DNA of 58,091 nt from HyVt-337 sp964428895 (GCA_964428895.1 CAYRZU010000013.1:1-58091); one strand, 5' to 3'. Numbered from the stretch's first letter, positions 1-9,163 are shown. Numbers and translations: made by a program. Notes: generated by a model not told the origin, from the sequence alone.

Positions 1-451
1 CCCGCGCAAGTCGTTGCGGAGCACCCCGCAACAACTTCCTTTGCGGAACCGCTGTGACCGTGGGGTCATCCTTGATCTCGACGTCATCGCCGGTGATGGA
101 GTCGCCTTGGAAGTCCAGGTCTGTGCCGAACTCAACGTTCCGGTTGGCCAGGACCTTGCCACGGACGGTGGCGTTGTCGTCGACGTCGATATTACGACCG
201 GCGTAGATGGATCCGACCTCAATGTTCTCGCCCAGTTCAATATCCGTGGCGGCGGCGATAGCGCCGGCCAGGAGGGTGTCGTCGTCGATGAGGACCTGCT
301 TCGTAGTCGAGTAGAGAAGCAGCGAACTGTAATCGATGGTATCGGCGTGGACGACGGTCGAACCGGCGCAGACCAGAAGCAGCGTGATCCAGCACGCGGC
401 CTTTCCAGGGCTCAGCCCTAAACGGTCAGTCTGTTTAGCCAGTCTCAGCAT
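1..451 (-). CDS. Secreted protein of unknown function, N-terminal part, cut by the left edge
   Basis: An open frame of 150 codons starts at the ATG at 451 and runs leftward off the window with no stop, so only the N-terminus is present. Residues 1 to about 37 look like a Sec signal peptide: a basic start, a hydrophobic core (WITLLLVCAG) and a probable cut after VHA. The mature part is acidic and made of short alternating hydrophobic and Asp/Asn/Gly stretches (GSIYAGRNIDVDD, GDSITGDDVEI), a pattern seen in beta-solenoid and bactofilin-like proteins; that fold is inference. No strong SD sits before the ATG; AAGGG lies about 20 bases upstream. The rightward frame over the same bases has no signal peptide or domain and is judged a shadow. 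Confidence 0.6.
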   Translation of the reverse strand, partial: MLRLAKQTDRLGLSPGKAACWITLLLVCAGSTVVHADTIDYSSLLLYSTTKQVLIDDDTLLAGAIAAATDIELGENIEVGSIYAGRNIDVDDNATVRGKVLANRNVEFGTDLDFQGDSITGDDVEIKDDPTVTAVPQRKLLRGAPQRLAR

Positions 452-662
452 AGAACTTGGCGACTCGTGCGGCCCTTCTATCTATAAGAATAAGATATAC
501 TTGCGCCTCTTCTGAATGGCTCTTTCAGCGCCTAGCCGCAACCGATCGGGTCGCGGACAGACACTTCTGCTGTCCTCATCTAATTTTAACTCGCCAGTAG
601 GGGACAATCCCTATTATTTTATCGGCAGAGGGGGCCGAAAGGTTGCCAACTACTTCAAGCAA

Positions 663-1418
663 ATGAACACGCACGAGACATCCGGCCACAAACGGTTCTA
701 CGTCGACGCCTTGACCGTTCCGAACGTGACGATCACGGGCGACCAGGCCCACCACGGGCTGAACGTGCTTCGACTAACCCCCGGCGCGCCGGTGACGGTG
801 TTCGACGGCCAAGGCCGCAAGGCCGATGGAACCGTCTCCGCCACGGTCCGCGGGCAGATGACGGTTTCGCTCGAGGCCATCGGCGATGCCCGCCCGCGCC
901 CTCAGCCGGAGATCGAGTTGGCCTTCGCTGTGCCCAAGGGCAAACGCGTTGATTGGCTGCTGGAAAAGGCGTCCGAACTGGGCGTGGCAACGCTTCAGCC
1001 GGTCGTTTTCGAGCGATCCGTGGCCGGCGGGCCCGACCTGGGCCAGGCCAAGCGACAGCGCTGGATGGGCCATTGCATTTCCGCGGCCCGGCAGTGCGGG
1101 CTGGACTTCTTGCCCGTGCTGAAGGAGCCGCTGACGCTGTCGGCCTATCTGTTGGCGTGCCGGGCCGACGTGCGACTGGTCGGCGAGGTCGATCTGACCG
1201 GGCGGTCGATGCTGGAAGTGCTGGCCGACTGGCAGCCGGGCTGGCCGGTCGCATTGTTGATTGGCCCGGAAGGCGACCTGACGGCCCAGGAACGGACGGC
1301 CTCTCATGCCGCGGGTTTCCGCGCCGCCCATTTGGGGCAGACGGTCCTGCGGGTGGAAACGGCTGCGGTGGCCTTAACGGCCGCCATTGTCGCCAGTTGC
1401 GACCATCTGAATGCGTAG
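663..1418 (+). CDS. rsmE: 16S rRNA (uracil-1498-N3)-methyltransferase
   Basis: Protein of 251 residues, near the usual RsmE length. RsmE methylates N3 of U1498 in 16S rRNA of the 30S subunit using SAM. The N-terminal PUA-like part (about residues 1-70) has RFYVDA and DQAHHGLNVLR. The SPOUT domain follows, with KGKRVDWLLEKASELG and the knotted SAM site IGPEGDLT and LRVETAAVA near the C-terminus. An upstream in-frame ATG at 516 would add 49 residues with no family similarity, so the ATG at 663 is chosen; AAAGG lies about 20 bases before it. The next gene starts 61 bases after the stop. Confidence 0.93.
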   Translation: MNTHETSGHKRFYVDALTVPNVTITGDQAHHGLNVLRLTPGAPVTVFDGQGRKADGTVSATVRGQMTVSLEAIGDARPRPQPEIELAFAVPKGKRVDWLLEKASELGVATLQPVVFERSVAGGPDLGQAKRQRWMGHCISAARQCGLDFLPVLKEPLTLSAYLLACRADVRLVGEVDLTGRSMLEVLADWQPGWPVALLIGPEGDLTAQERTASHAAGFRAAHLGQTVLRVETAAVALTAAIVASCDHLNA

Positions 1419-1479
1419 ACCCGTCGGTGCGAGCGAAAACGGTTGTTTCGGGCCCCCCGTGTGTTACAATTCGCCGCCT

Positions 1480-2436
1480 ATGGATACGGAAGATCCCAAA
1501 GGCGTTACGTTTAGCCTGGTCGTTCCCGTCCGCGACGAGCAGGATGCGATCGCGGCGTTTCACGGGCAGTTGACGGCGGCGGCCGAGAATCTCCCGGACC
1601 CCTACGAGATCGTCTACGTCGACGATGGCAGCGGCGATCAGACGGGGTCGGCTCTGCGCGGCCTGCCGACGGCCGGCGGCGCGGTGCGGGTGGTCGAACT
1701 CTCACGCCCCTTCGGGGCCGCCGCTGCGGTCACCGCCGGGGCCGCCGAAGCCAATGGCCGCGCGGTGATTACCTTCGACCGCCGGCCTGACCAATGGGCG
1801 TCGGCGCTGCCACAGATGGTGTCGCGCTGGCGCGAAGGGTTCGAGGTCGTGCACGTGGGTGGGCGGCTGAGCGCCGATAGCCCCGAAACCTCGCTGACGA
1901 TCCTGCAAGCGCTGCGAACGGCCATGTGCAGCAATGTGGGCCATCGCGCCGACATGCGACTGATGGATCGGAAGGTTCTGGCGGCGATGAAACCGGGCGA
2001 GGCCCGCGCGACCATCGACCAGCGGATCGGCGCGGTGGGGTTCCGCCACGATCGCCTGTCGCGAAACGGTTCGGCCAGGCCCTTGCTAAGCAAAGGCCGA
2101 CAGCTCAGCCTGGTCGAACGCCCCGGGCGGCTGTTCTGGTGGCTGCTGAGTGTGTCCGGAGGCCTGCTGGGTCTGTCGGTGTTGTTCTACCTATTGTCGT
2201 TGGTCCTGCTGGCCTTCGGCGCCGATACGGGTGGCGAATCGCGGCTGACGGCGGTGCTGTTGTCCGTGACGGCCCTGTACCTGGGTCTGGTGGCCATGTT
2301 GGGCCGGGTGGCGGTGGTGTCGGCGTCGCAGCTTCAACGGCACCCCGTTTACGTGATTCGGTCCGTTACCGGAATCGATCGGACATCCGCGGTGCCGGCC
2401 CAGCCGCGTGTGCCCAAGTTTGTCGTCTACACGTGA
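1480..2436 (+). CDS. Membrane-bound family 2 glycosyltransferase-like protein with degenerate DXD
   Basis: A 318-residue protein. Residues about 10-170 match the GT-A fold of DPM1/GtrB-type transferases: SLVVPVRDEQ at the start, then EIVYVDDGSGD for nucleotide binding. The DXD region, usually DADLQDPPE-like, reads FDRRPDQW: the first Asp is kept but the second is gone. The stretch after it, normally an acceptor-site helix, is also unlike the family. Two membrane helices follow (about residues 225-250 and 260-285), then a short basic cytoplasmic tail. A lipid-phosphate sugar transferase is the family expectation; loss of key residues makes activity doubtful. The start at 1480 (MDTEDPKG) is preferred to one at 1411, which would overlap rsmE and add a non-conserved leader. 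Confidence 0.7.
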   Translation: MDTEDPKGVTFSLVVPVRDEQDAIAAFHGQLTAAAENLPDPYEIVYVDDGSGDQTGSALRGLPTAGGAVRVVELSRPFGAAAAVTAGAAEANGRAVITFDRRPDQWASALPQMVSRWREGFEVVHVGGRLSADSPETSLTILQALRTAMCSNVGHRADMRLMDRKVLAAMKPGEARATIDQRIGAVGFRHDRLSRNGSARPLLSKGRQLSLVERPGRLFWWLLSVSGGLLGLSVLFYLLSLVLLAFGADTGGESRLTAVLLSVTALYLGLVAMLGRVAVVSASQLQRHPVYVIRSVTGIDRTSAVPAQPRVPKFVVYT

Positions 2437-2518
2437 TGGCGGCCCGACCGCCCGTCTCGGGCGCCCCTGAGATCAGGATCAAGCGACCCAAAGCCATCGA
2501 CAGGAGCACGTCAGTTCA

Positions 2519-4318
2519 ATGAAGCGGCTTCAGACCTATCTTGCCGGCGACCTTGTCAAAGCCACCGTGATGGCGGCGGCGGCGCTGACGTTGCTGCTGA
2601 CGATCCTGGGTCTGATCGAACCCATGCGGAAGCAGGGGCTGGCCCCGGCGCAGGTGTTGGCGGTGTTTGGCTTCACCTTGCCGGTGATGCTGTCGCTGAC
2701 CTTGCCGGTTTCATCCGTATTCGCCGCGACGATCGTCTACGGACGATTCAGTCAGGATAACGAACTCTTGGCGTGTCGGGCTTCGGGCGTGGCGACCCTG
2801 ACCATTCTCAAGCCGGGACTGCTTCTGGGGGTGGGGTCGACGATTCTGGCTTTGATCCTCTGCAACTTCGTGGCGCCGTTTTTGGCCTCTCGGGCCGATA
2901 CCGCCATCCTGCGAAACATCAAGGGGGTCGTATTCAACCAGCTCAAGAACCGGCGCACCTTGGAGAAGGGCCGTTTCATCCTCCGGGCCGACGGTGTCGA
3001 TCTCAAGGCCGAGCGATTGGACGGCGTGGTGGTGGTCATCCGCCCGGATACCGATACCATCAATTCCTTCAAACGGTCGGCCGAGAAGCTGGAGAAACGC
3101 GCCGCCGAGCTGGACTCGGGGGCCGCAAGGCCCAGGAAGGGGGAGACCGTCAAGAAGCTTCGGAACCAGGCCGCGCTGCAGCGACGCGAGGCCGAGGCGG
3201 AAACACACAAGCTTCAGATCCTCTCGGCCAGGTCCGCCCACATTACGGACTTTCGAGCCACCGCGGACGGGGGGGCCTACTTTGGCATCTACCTGACCCG
3301 GCCCGTTGGGGGGGATACGGCCGAGTACAAGATTGGCTATCTCAAGAATACCCTCTTGGAGGGTGGGCCGGTGCCCAATCCCTCTCGCGAGAAGATCAGT
3401 TGGTATAGCTGGGGGAAGCTGCTGAACCTGCTCAGTGACCCGACACTGCACGGGTCGTTGCGCCGCGAGCTGATCCGGTACCGGCAGCGGATCAGCGCGG
3501 AGATCTTCGTGAAAGAACTGGTCGCGATGATCAAACAGACCGGCGATTACGAGGCGCTGAGGTCCAAGGATACCACCTATATTCTGCACGCGACCACGGC
3601 GGAGCATGAACGTCCCCAGGCCAGCAAGCAAACATCCGCTCGGGTCTGGTTGCAGGGGGACCCGGATGCGACAGGCCCCGAGCAGTTTGTGACCGTCGAC
3701 GTGCGTCCGGACGAGGGGCTGGCCTGGACGGTTTCGGCCAAGAACGCCATCGTGTCGGTGGGCGTTTCACCGGTCCGAGGCACGTCGATGATCACGGTCC
3801 GCCTGATGGGCCCGGTGGAGGTCCGACGTAGCGAAGACACCACCGCGCCGCCGTATCGAGAAGAGGAATGGGAAGTCGGCGAGATCTCGCTGCCCAAGCA
3901 CATCGTTGAGAAAGAGGCCGCCATCGACCTGGCCGATTTGTGCGAGAATCCCGATCGGCACACCAAGAACGCCCAGATCATCGAGGCGATTCGGAGTCTC
4001 AACGAGGACCGCGTGCCTCGCCTGATCAAGGGCGTGATCGCCGAGATGAACCTTCGCGTGGCCTACGGCGCCAGTTGTTTCCTGATGGTGGCCATGGGCG
4101 CTGCGCTGGGGCTGATCTTCCGGGGGGGGCAGATGGTGATGGCCTTTACGCTAACCACCGTGCCCTCGACGGTGGTGATTCTGATGGTCTATATGGGCAA
4201 CCAGATGGTCCGTAACCCGTCGGTGCCGATGCAATACGGTTTGGCGGCGATGTGGAGCGGCATTATCCTCATTGGTCTGGCCAGCGTATTCGCTTATTGG
4301 CACTTGGCGCGAAAGTAG
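2519..4318 (+). CDS. lptF: LptF/LptG family LPS export permease, enlarged periplasmic domain
   Basis: LptF and LptG form the inner-membrane channel of the LptB2FG transporter, which extracts LPS for transport to the outer membrane. N-terminal helices lie at about residues 14-34, 45-75 and 99-120, with the family motif around SQDNELLACRASG (78-90). Three C-terminal helices occupy about 515-597. At 599 residues the protein is far longer than the usual roughly 360. The excess is periplasmic and includes a very basic, probably helical insert at about 183-240 (KRSAEKLEKRAAEL, VKKLRNQAALQRREAEAE). AGGAG at 2502-2506 precedes the ATG. lptG begins 5 bases after the stop, so the two are co-transcribed. 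No lptB ATPase is in the window. Confidence 0.85.
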   Translation: MKRLQTYLAGDLVKATVMAAAALTLLLTILGLIEPMRKQGLAPAQVLAVFGFTLPVMLSLTLPVSSVFAATIVYGRFSQDNELLACRASGVATLTILKPGLLLGVGSTILALILCNFVAPFLASRADTAILRNIKGVVFNQLKNRRTLEKGRFILRADGVDLKAERLDGVVVVIRPDTDTINSFKRSAEKLEKRAAELDSGAARPRKGETVKKLRNQAALQRREAEAETHKLQILSARSAHITDFRATADGGAYFGIYLTRPVGGDTAEYKIGYLKNTLLEGGPVPNPSREKISWYSWGKLLNLLSDPTLHGSLRRELIRYRQRISAEIFVKELVAMIKQTGDYEALRSKDTTYILHATTAEHERPQASKQTSARVWLQGDPDATGPEQFVTVDVRPDEGLAWTVSAKNAIVSVGVSPVRGTSMITVRLMGPVEVRRSEDTTAPPYREEEWEVGEISLPKHIVEKEAAIDLADLCENPDRHTKNAQIIEAIRSLNEDRVPRLIKGVIAEMNLRVAYGASCFLMVAMGAALGLIFRGGQMVMAFTLTTVPSTVVILMVYMGNQMVRNPSVPMQYGLAAMWSGIILIGLASVFAYWHLARK

Positions 4319-4323
4319 GCACG

Positions 4324-5742
4324 ATGCGAACGATTGACCTCTACATTGTCCGGTCGTTCTTGCTGTCGATGGTGCTGTGGCTGGTCTCGCTGATGGCCCT
4401 GCGCATCATGGTGGACATGTTCGCCAACATGGACGAGTTCGCCGAGCACGGCAAGATGGCCCAGGTCCTCACCGCCATCGTCCGGTACTACGGCGTTCAC
4501 AGCCTGGAATACTTCACGCAACTGGGCGGCGTCATTATCGTTCTGTCGGCGGTTTTCACCGTTGCGCGGATGAACCACACCAACGAACTGACGGCGATGC
4601 TGGCCTCAGGAATGAGTCTGCACCGTGTGGTGTGGCCCATCATCATCTGCTCGATGCTGCTGGGCGGCCTGATCATGGCGAATCAGGAGTTCGTTGTTCC
4701 CCAATTTGCCGAGGAACTCATGCGCCAGGCAGACGGCAGCGACGACAACGCCTCCAGCGCCTTCGGCGTGGGGTTGGTCAAGGACGAGCATCGTGTGTGG
4801 TTCTCGCGACGATTCCACCATGACACCAAGCGGATGGTCTCGCCGTTGGTGCTGTTTCGGACCAACGATCGTGTGCTGTTGGGGGCGGGCTACTCTCGGA
4901 CCTGGGCCGTCCCCGTGGACGCCACGGAGACCAGCCCCAGCGGGTGGGCCATGGGAGACGCCAGTCTGATGCGGCGCGACGCGGTGTGGAACACCAACCC
5001 CACCACCGAGATGATCTACACCGAACTGGGGGCCAAGGAACTTCTGGCCATCATCCGGAAGCAGGTCGAAGACAGCGGCAAGGCCTGGCCCGAGGAGTTC
5101 CGATTTGCGGTAAACGTCTCGGGCGCCCGGGAGGAGGTCACCGGCCTGCACATCGGGGCCGCACGCTTCGAGAAGCTTCCGCCGGAAACGCCTAACGGCC
5201 CGCCGATCTGGCGGCTGACCGATCCGCGGTTCAGTTTCTACGCTGATCTTGGCGAGGGCGAGGAACTGCTGGGCGTGATCGAGGGGCCCCATGCCGATTG
5301 GGTCCAGGCGCCCAAGGTGGTGGACCGCCACTGGAAGCTGGCCGAGGGAGCAGTGTTGTTCTGTCCGTCGGAACTCAAGCCCAACGATCTTATCATGCAG
5401 CAGATTCGGCGCAAGACCGAGTTCATGTCCAGCCGGCAGCTGTCGCGCGTGTTGGCGTCGGGCTGGGCCGAGAATCCCGACGCGGTTCGACTAACCAAGT
5501 TCGTTCGGGTGGCCGAGCCCATCAATAACTTGGTCAAGCTGCTGCTGGCCTTGCCCTTCATCCTGTCACGAGAGCGGAATATTAAGGCGTCGTTCGGCCT
5601 GTGCGTACTGATCACCGCGACGTTCTTCGTATTCGTCTACATCTGCCGGTACATGGCGCTTCCCCCGTTCTGGGCCGCCTTCTTGCCGATCCTGTTGTTC
5701 GGCCCGATCGCCATCGTAATGTTCGACGGCGTCAAGACGTGA
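4324..5742 (+). CDS. lptG: LptF/LptG family LPS export permease, second subunit
   Basis: A 472-residue partner of the preceding permease. The start MRTIDLYIVRSFL resembles the amphipathic interface helix and first membrane segment of LptG. AARMNHTNELTAMLASGMSLHRV-like sequence at about 80-105 is the family cytoplasmic loop that contacts the LptB ATPase. Three membrane helices end the protein (about 400-465). Like its partner it carries a periplasmic domain larger than in E. coli LptG (about 360 residues). The frame is open upstream to 4252, but that would overlap the previous gene and add no conserved residues, so the ATG at 4324 is used. Which of the pair is F and which G is assigned by order and resemblance only. 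Confidence 0.83.
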   Translation: MRTIDLYIVRSFLLSMVLWLVSLMALRIMVDMFANMDEFAEHGKMAQVLTAIVRYYGVHSLEYFTQLGGVIIVLSAVFTVARMNHTNELTAMLASGMSLHRVVWPIIICSMLLGGLIMANQEFVVPQFAEELMRQADGSDDNASSAFGVGLVKDEHRVWFSRRFHHDTKRMVSPLVLFRTNDRVLLGAGYSRTWAVPVDATETSPSGWAMGDASLMRRDAVWNTNPTTEMIYTELGAKELLAIIRKQVEDSGKAWPEEFRFAVNVSGAREEVTGLHIGAARFEKLPPETPNGPPIWRLTDPRFSFYADLGEGEELLGVIEGPHADWVQAPKVVDRHWKLAEGAVLFCPSELKPNDLIMQQIRRKTEFMSSRQLSRVLASGWAENPDAVRLTKFVRVAEPINNLVKLLLALPFILSRERNIKASFGLCVLITATFFVFVYICRYMALPPFWAAFLPILLFGPIAIVMFDGVKT

Positions 5743-5767
5743 ACGGTCAGGTCGGTTCGGACGAAAG

Positions 5768-6373
5768 CTAAGGGCTGGCCAGTTGGGCCGTGGGCGGGGC
5801 GGTGTCCGCCTGCCATTGAGCGCGATTGGCTTTGATATCTTCCAGCCGTCGGCGGATGAGTTGGCCCTTCTTGTCCTCGACATTGGCGCCGAAACTGGCG
5901 ATCTCGTCGATGGCGTCCTGGACGGCCCAGTCCTGCATCACGATACGGTAGGCCGCGCCCATGAACCCGGTACGGTCCCGGCCGTGTTCACAGTGGAACA
6001 ATACGGCCCCGTCGGCCGCTCGCACCTGGCGGAGGAATTGGCGCGTCTGGTCTTCGGAGGGAAGCAGATTGACCACGGTGATCCGTACGAAATCGATTCC
6101 GCGGGCGTCGCACTCACGGATTTCCTCGGCCAGGACTTCCGGCATGTTGGTGTAGGCGTGAAGGCTAATGACGCGCTTGATGTCGTAGGTGTCTAAGATG
6201 CCGTAGCGCGTGCCCTTGGGCTGGCGGCAGCGGTACAACTTGCCGCGGTCAACGGTCATGAAACGTTTAGGGGTGGTCGCACGCCGCCATCGCCACGCAC
6301 CGATGGTGGTCAGGGCGATCAGGGAGGCAACGATGAGGATTGTGGTGGTCCGCCTGTCGGGTAGCTTGATCAT
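5768..6373 (-). CDS. Membrane-anchored dual-specificity/tyrosine phosphatase
   Basis: A 201-residue protein. One membrane anchor lies near the N-terminus (residues about 11-27, ILIVASLIALTTIGAW), followed by a basic linker. The catalytic loop HCEHGRDRTG (about residue 126 on) is a complete Cys-X5-Arg signature of cysteine-based phosphatases, with a preceding general-acid candidate in the VVNLLPSEDQ loop. Substrates could be phosphotyrosine, phosphoinositide-like or other phosphoesters; the sequence does not decide. The start at 6373 is chosen over 6430 because AAGGGCGG precedes it and the anchor then begins at the N-terminus. The gene converges on lptG, with 25 bases between the stops. Confidence 0.8.
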   Translation of the reverse strand: MIKLPDRRTTTILIVASLIALTTIGAWRWRRATTPKRFMTVDRGKLYRCRQPKGTRYGILDTYDIKRVISLHAYTNMPEVLAEEIRECDARGIDFVRITVVNLLPSEDQTRQFLRQVRAADGAVLFHCEHGRDRTGFMGAAYRIVMQDWAVQDAIDEIASFGANVEDKKGQLIRRRLEDIKANRAQWQADTAPPTAQLASP

Positions 6374-6465
6374 AGTCCGCCCTTGGCTGTGATTAAGGCG
6401 AGAGTTTACAGATTCTTCCCTCTGCGCCAAGGATAGAATTCTCTAGCCGGGCCCCCAAGATTACA

Positions 6466-9048
6466 TCAAGAGTCGTTGTTGGCGGGAGGTGGGGCGCCGG
6501 ACTCGCCCGATGTCGGCACCGGCGTCTTGGGTGGGCGAGGGGGTTCGATGTCGGCTAGCGGCACCTGCATCTCGAAGTTGCCCGCCAGGACGACCGCCAT
6601 GCCTTTGTCCGCTTCGATGCGGACCAGCTTGGCCCGGCGGTTGAAGGGCACCACGAATACCTCGGTGCCGGGCTGGGCCTTGGCGAGTTTGTCCCGGTTT
6701 CGTTTGGCCGATCGGCTGGAGGACGCGTGGCGCCGCATCGGTCGGTCCTTTACCTGGGGCTTCCTTGCGGCGGCTTTGCCCGCCTTGGCGCCTTTTCGGG
6801 GAGCGAACGGGCCTCGTTGGGGGAACAAGTCCGACAGCGGCAGTTCGATCTGGCCCTCGCCTGCCTGCACGGTGACGGTTAGCGAGGCCAGGTCGGCCTT
6901 GAGGATGGTGGCCTTGCCCGGCGCCCGGGCGATGGGAACAACGTCCCCGACCCCGATCGAGCGGATCTTGGCCTGCCAGGCCGTGAACTCCTCTTCGCGC
7001 CGGCGAAGATCGGCCAGGCGACGCTTGTAGTTGCCTTCGGCTTCGGCGGCGTGCTCGGCGGCGTCGCGGCTGAGTTGGAGTTGCTGACGGATTTCCCGGC
7101 GCATGCCGTCGAGTTGTTCGCGGATGCCGATTTGCCCCACGTCGGGCATCAGTTCGCGGAGGGGCACCTCCACTTGCAGGCTAGCGCTGTCGACCACCGC
7201 CAATTGCCGGTGCAATTGCAGGCGGACCAGGCGCGCGGTCTTACCCAACGACGGGACGAACAACTCATCGCCCGGCTGAAGACTGGGCAAGTGGGCGAGC
7301 CACGATTCGAAATCTTCGCGGACCTTGCTGAGCTCGGCCAGTTTCCGTTCGTAGGCTTCGGATTGCTCAGCGGCGGTTAGCTCCGCTTGCTTGGCGTCGG
7401 CCCGGGCGGATTCGGCGCGCTGGCGAGCGACGCCGGTGGCGCGAATGGCCTGGCTGAACAGTTTGCCCTGGTTGGACAGGTGCTTCTTGGCGTTGGCGAT
7501 CAGGCGATCTCCCAGGCCCAGATGTTGGGCCACGGTAATGGCGTGTGATTCGCCCGGCGTGCCGATCCGCAGGTGGTAGGTGGGGGAGAGGGTCTCGGTA
7601 TCGAACTCCACGGAGGCGTTGTCGACGCGGTCGTGGTTGAAGGCGTAGGCTTTGAGGACGCTCAGGTGGGTCGAGGCCATGGCCAGGCAGGTCTTGTGTC
7701 GCAGCTCGTCCAGGACGGCCTGGCCGATGGCGCCACCTTCATCGGGGTCCGTGCCGGCGCCGAGTTCATCCAGCAGCACCAGGGATTTCGAGTCGGCCTT
7801 GTGAAGGATGTGGCGGAGGCGGTGGATATGCCCGCCGAAGGTCGAGAGCGACTGCTGCAGCGATTGCTCGTCGCCGACGTCGATCAGCACGTCGCGGACG
7901 ATCCGCAACTTGGCGTCGGCCCGAGCGGGGATGTGCATGCCGCTCTGGGCCATCAGGGTTAGCAGGGCCACGGTCTTGAGGGCGACGGTCTTGCCGCCGG
8001 TGTTGGATCCGGTGATCACGAGGATGTCGAAGTCCACGCCGAGGCGGACGTCGATGGGGACGACCGGGTGACGCTTTTCCGGCGGCAGGCCGGCGCGGGC
8101 CTGCTGCCAGGCCTGGTCCATCAACAGTGGGTGTCGCGCCTGGTGGACATCGACGGGGCCGGTCTCGCTCAGCTCGGGTGGGATCATGTCGAACTGGTAG
8201 GCGTATTGGGCTTTGGCGGCGACCAGGTCCACTTGAGCCAAGGCCCGGAGGGTGGTGCGGATATCTTCGCTTCGCGCGGCGATCTTGACCGCCAGTTCAT
8301 TGAGCAACCTGAGGATTTCGGCGCGTTCATCGTCGCGCAAGTCGGCCAGTTCGTTGTTGAGCTCCACACACGCGTGCGGCTCGACGAACACCGTCGCCCC
8401 CGAGCCGCTGGTCCGATGCACCACCCCGGGCAGGCGCCCGCGATTTTCGACGCGAACGGGCAGCACGTAGCGGTCGGCGTGAAGGGTGACGGCGCTTTCT
8501 TGCAGCAGGCGGCTGACTTCGGGCTGATGGAGGTAGCCGTGGATGATCTCGGAGATGCGGCGGCTGATTTGCTCCATGTCGCGGCGCAGGCGTTTGAGGC
8601 GGTCGGAGGCGTCGTCGTGGATCGTGCCGTCCGAGGCCACGACGGCGCGAATCGCCTGGACCTCCGTGTCGAATCGCGCGATGCCGGAGGCCATGTCGTG
8701 GAGCAGGTCCCACGGCTCGTCCAGGCCGTCCAGGAACGCCCGGACCAGCCCGGCGGTTTCCAGCGTCGATGCAATGGCGGCGAAGTCCTCGCCGGTTGCG
8801 CCGCCGCCGGGAAGGGCCCGGGCCAAGGCGTCGGTGATGTCGCTGACGCCGCCGAGCGGCGGCAGGCCCGCACCGCGCAGGGCCTGCACCATCTGTGTGG
8901 TTTGGCCCATCCAACGGGCAATGACCTCGGGGTTGCGTGAGGGGCTGATGTGCCGAGCGACCGCTGCGCCCAGGCTGCACCGGCAGAAGCCCGCCAAGAT
9001 GCGGCGTACGGAGTCGAACTCAACCTTTTCGAGGGTAACCGGATCCAC
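6466..9048 (-). CDS. mutS2: MutS2-type ATPase lacking the Smr nuclease, with three C-terminal beta modules
   Basis: An 860-residue MutS2-family protein. Known MutS2 proteins suppress recombination or act on collided ribosomes. The N-terminal clamp and core occupy about 1-330. The ATPase has Walker A GSNTGGKT (347-354), Walker B LVLLDELGAGTDPDE (423-437) and a downstream STH switch (459-461). A coiled coil follows at about 541-585. The canonical C-terminus is one KOW-like domain and an Smr endonuclease. Here there are three related beta modules (592-636, 699-743, 793-836), each of the form G-(D/T)-x-V/F-x-V/P...VPL/LPL...(L/I)xP. A second coil (640-695) and a basic linker (748-790) separate them. 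No Smr motif exists. The start is GTG, placed by GGGAGA 7 bases upstream. Confidence 0.88.
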   Translation of the reverse strand: MDPVTLEKVEFDSVRRILAGFCRCSLGAAVARHISPSRNPEVIARWMGQTTQMVQALRGAGLPPLGGVSDITDALARALPGGGATGEDFAAIASTLETAGLVRAFLDGLDEPWDLLHDMASGIARFDTEVQAIRAVVASDGTIHDDASDRLKRLRRDMEQISRRISEIIHGYLHQPEVSRLLQESAVTLHADRYVLPVRVENRGRLPGVVHRTSGSGATVFVEPHACVELNNELADLRDDERAEILRLLNELAVKIAARSEDIRTTLRALAQVDLVAAKAQYAYQFDMIPPELSETGPVDVHQARHPLLMDQAWQQARAGLPPEKRHPVVPIDVRLGVDFDILVITGSNTGGKTVALKTVALLTLMAQSGMHIPARADAKLRIVRDVLIDVGDEQSLQQSLSTFGGHIHRLRHILHKADSKSLVLLDELGAGTDPDEGGAIGQAVLDELRHKTCLAMASTHLSVLKAYAFNHDRVDNASVEFDTETLSPTYHLRIGTPGESHAITVAQHLGLGDRLIANAKKHLSNQGKLFSQAIRATGVARQRAESARADAKQAELTAAEQSEAYERKLAELSKVREDFESWLAHLPSLQPGDELFVPSLGKTARLVRLQLHRQLAVVDSASLQVEVPLRELMPDVGQIGIREQLDGMRREIRQQLQLSRDAAEHAAEAEGNYKRRLADLRRREEEFTAWQAKIRSIGVGDVVPIARAPGKATILKADLASLTVTVQAGEGQIELPLSDLFPQRGPFAPRKGAKAGKAAARKPQVKDRPMRRHASSSRSAKRNRDKLAKAQPGTEVFVVPFNRRAKLVRIEADKGMAVVLAGNFEMQVPLADIEPPRPPKTPVPTSGESGAPPPANNDS

Positions 9049-9072
9049 AGCACGTCTCCCGGGGAACGTTTA

Positions 9073-9101
9073 ATTATGCCGCGCGGCCGGCCTGTGGCCA
9101 A
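9073..9101 (-). promoter_or_regulatory. Putative promoter for mutS2
   Basis: On the minus strand TTGGCC and CATAAT are separated by 17 bases. The -10 box lies 25 bases before the mutS2 GTG. Assigned by sigma70-like consensus and position only. Confidence 0.45.
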
Positions 9102-9134
9102 CAGCATTTCCCGCTCCGGTGACCCTAGCGCCGC

Positions 9135-9163
9135 TTGATTCGGTCATTCGGCAGGACTAAAGT
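9135..9163 (+). promoter_or_regulatory. Putative promoter for the lemA-htpX group
   Basis: TTGATT and TAAAGT lie 17 bases apart, about 50 bases upstream of lemA. It is back to back with the mutS2 promoter, consistent with divergent transcription. Prediction from consensus alone. Confidence 0.45.

Noticed and set aside
14..421. A 135-codon rightward frame at the left edge
   Set aside because: The reverse frame carries a signal peptide and continues off the window; the forward one has neither signal nor domain.
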